A DNA stretch of 64,000 nucleotides from Agrobacterium tumefaciens (GTDB taxonomy: Bacteria; Pseudomonadota; Alphaproteobacteria; Rhizobiales; Rhizobiaceae). Location of the stretch: assembly GCF_013318015.2 (NCBI RefSeq), contig NZ_CP115842.1, forward strand, positions 2,043,501 through 2,107,500, in the 5' to 3' direction. Shown one piece after another: positions 63,655 through 64,000 of the stretch. A program made the translations under genes and the position numbers. Every line of letters begins with the position of its first letter. Within the stretch, counting starts at the first letter, position 1. The notes beneath the pieces are model-generated. The model saw nothing but the letters and a program-made list of their open reading frames with translations. It was not told where the DNA came from and did no database searches.

Positions 63655-63963
63655 GTGGCAAGGAAAACAATCGAACAGCGCCTGGCTGAACTGGATGCGC
63701 AACGTTCCGCCCTCAAGGCCCGTCTCTCGAAAACCGAGCGCAACAACGATATGCGCCGCAAGGTCCTGATCGGCTCGCTCGTTCTGCATCACCTGGAGAC
63801 CGCGAATGATCAGGAGTTTAAGCAACAGCTCGATGACTGGCTGCGCCGCGAACTGCCGGGCTTTCTGACGCGCGACAATGACAAGGCGCTGTTTGACGAT
63901 CTGATCGGACAAGGACTGCCGGGCACGGGAGTGGGTGGCGACAGCGGGCAGGGCGCTCCATGA
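63655..63963 (+). CDS. traC: Conjugation accessory protein, TraC-like
   Basis: A 102-residue, mostly helical and charged protein (VARKTIEQRLAELDAQRSALK; LETANDQEFKQQLDDWLRR) resembling small TraC/MobC accessory proteins that help the relaxase at oriT. GTG 63655 follows AAAGGAA. Its position, divergent from traA across oriT, matches traC of Ti-type systems. Identity beyond this is uncertain. Confidence 0.7.
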   Translation: MARKTIEQRLAELDAQRSALKARLSKTERNNDMRRKVLIGSLVLHHLETANDQEFKQQLDDWLRRELPGFLTRDNDKALFDDLIGQGLPGTGVGGDSGQGAP

Positions 63964-64000
63964 ACCGGTTGCGACTTTCTCGGGACGCATTCAAGAACAT
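63960..64000 (+). CDS. Start of a further conjugation gene (runs off the window)
   Basis: ATG at 63960 overlaps the traC stop (ATGA) and reads MNRLRLSRDAFKN before the window ends. By position it should be traD or the coupling protein traG, but the visible residues do not decide. Confidence 0.45.
   Translation, partial: MNRLRLSRDAFKN

Noticed and set aside
1..64000. Looked for CRISPR arrays, tRNA and rRNA genes
   Set aside because: No regularly spaced long direct repeats and no tRNA- or rRNA-like sequence were noticed; the only spaced repeats are the IS21 ends.

Overview
This window is chromosomal DNA from an alphaproteobacterium of the Rhizobiales, most probably Agrobacterium/Rhizobium or a close relative. 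That is inferred from GC-rich coding sequence, an imp/hcp type VI secretion (T6SS) locus arranged as in Agrobacterium tumefaciens, a Sinorhizobium-type ectoine uptake and catabolism cluster, and a Ti-type TraA relaxase. No searches were run; calls rest on reading the translated sequence and recalled family features.

Layout. (1) 1-4.4 kb: end of an ECF sigma factor and its anti-sigma factor, a divergent bdcA/bdcR pair, a cupin gene, an IS3 remnant, and a small HTH plus DUF6516 pair whose second gene lacks a normal start codon. (2) 4.5-17.0 kb: ectoine/5-hydroxyectoine utilisation on the minus strand. The genes are ehuA, ehuD, ehuC and ehuB (ABC importer), doeB/eutE, doeA/eutD, eutC, eutB, a MocR-type regulator (enuR), an aminotransferase (doeD) and an aldehyde dehydrogenase (doeC), with a divergent AsnC/Lrp gene (doeX). 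No eutA is present. (3) 17.0-18.5 kb: gene debris (GNAT fragment, frameshifted SRPBCC gene, IS-end-like repeats). (4) 18.5-19.6 kb: a Wza-like SLBB lipoprotein gene.

(5) 19.6-38.3 kb, minus strand: the T6SS structural operon, transcribed tssA, tssB, two tssC genes, tagJ, tssE, tssF, tssG, fha, tssK, tssL, tssM, tagF-pppA fusion, ppkA. TssJ is absent. (6) 38.5-49.5 kb, plus strand: clpV, hcp, a hairpin, tai, tae4, vgrG, three uncharacterised genes, a PAAR gene, a DUF4123 chaperone gene, a short candidate toxin and a candidate immunity gene. Together these encode baseplate, membrane complex, sheath and recycling ATPase, phosphorylation control (PpkA, PppA, Fha) and the spike-loaded effectors.

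(7) 49.5-54.8 kb: a small two-helix membrane protein, an uncharacterised 308-residue protein preceded by a 34-codon ORF, a 661-residue DKNYY-type protein and a secreted protein. (8) 55.1-57.8 kb: an intact IS21-family element with arrays of 23-bp-spaced terminal repeats, abutting a truncated mgtC. (9) 58.4-64 kb: the edge of a conjugative element: traA relaxase/helicase, an RSF1010/Ti-like nic motif just upstream, a nucleotidyltransferase-HEPN gene, a traC-like gene and the start of another gene that runs off the window.

The best candidates for undescribed biology are the two uncharacterised cassettes in the vgrG operon (44.9-46.9 kb and 48.5-49.5 kb), the run of intercistronic hairpins around the sheath genes, and the nucleotidyltransferase-HEPN gene placed between the putative oriT and traC.
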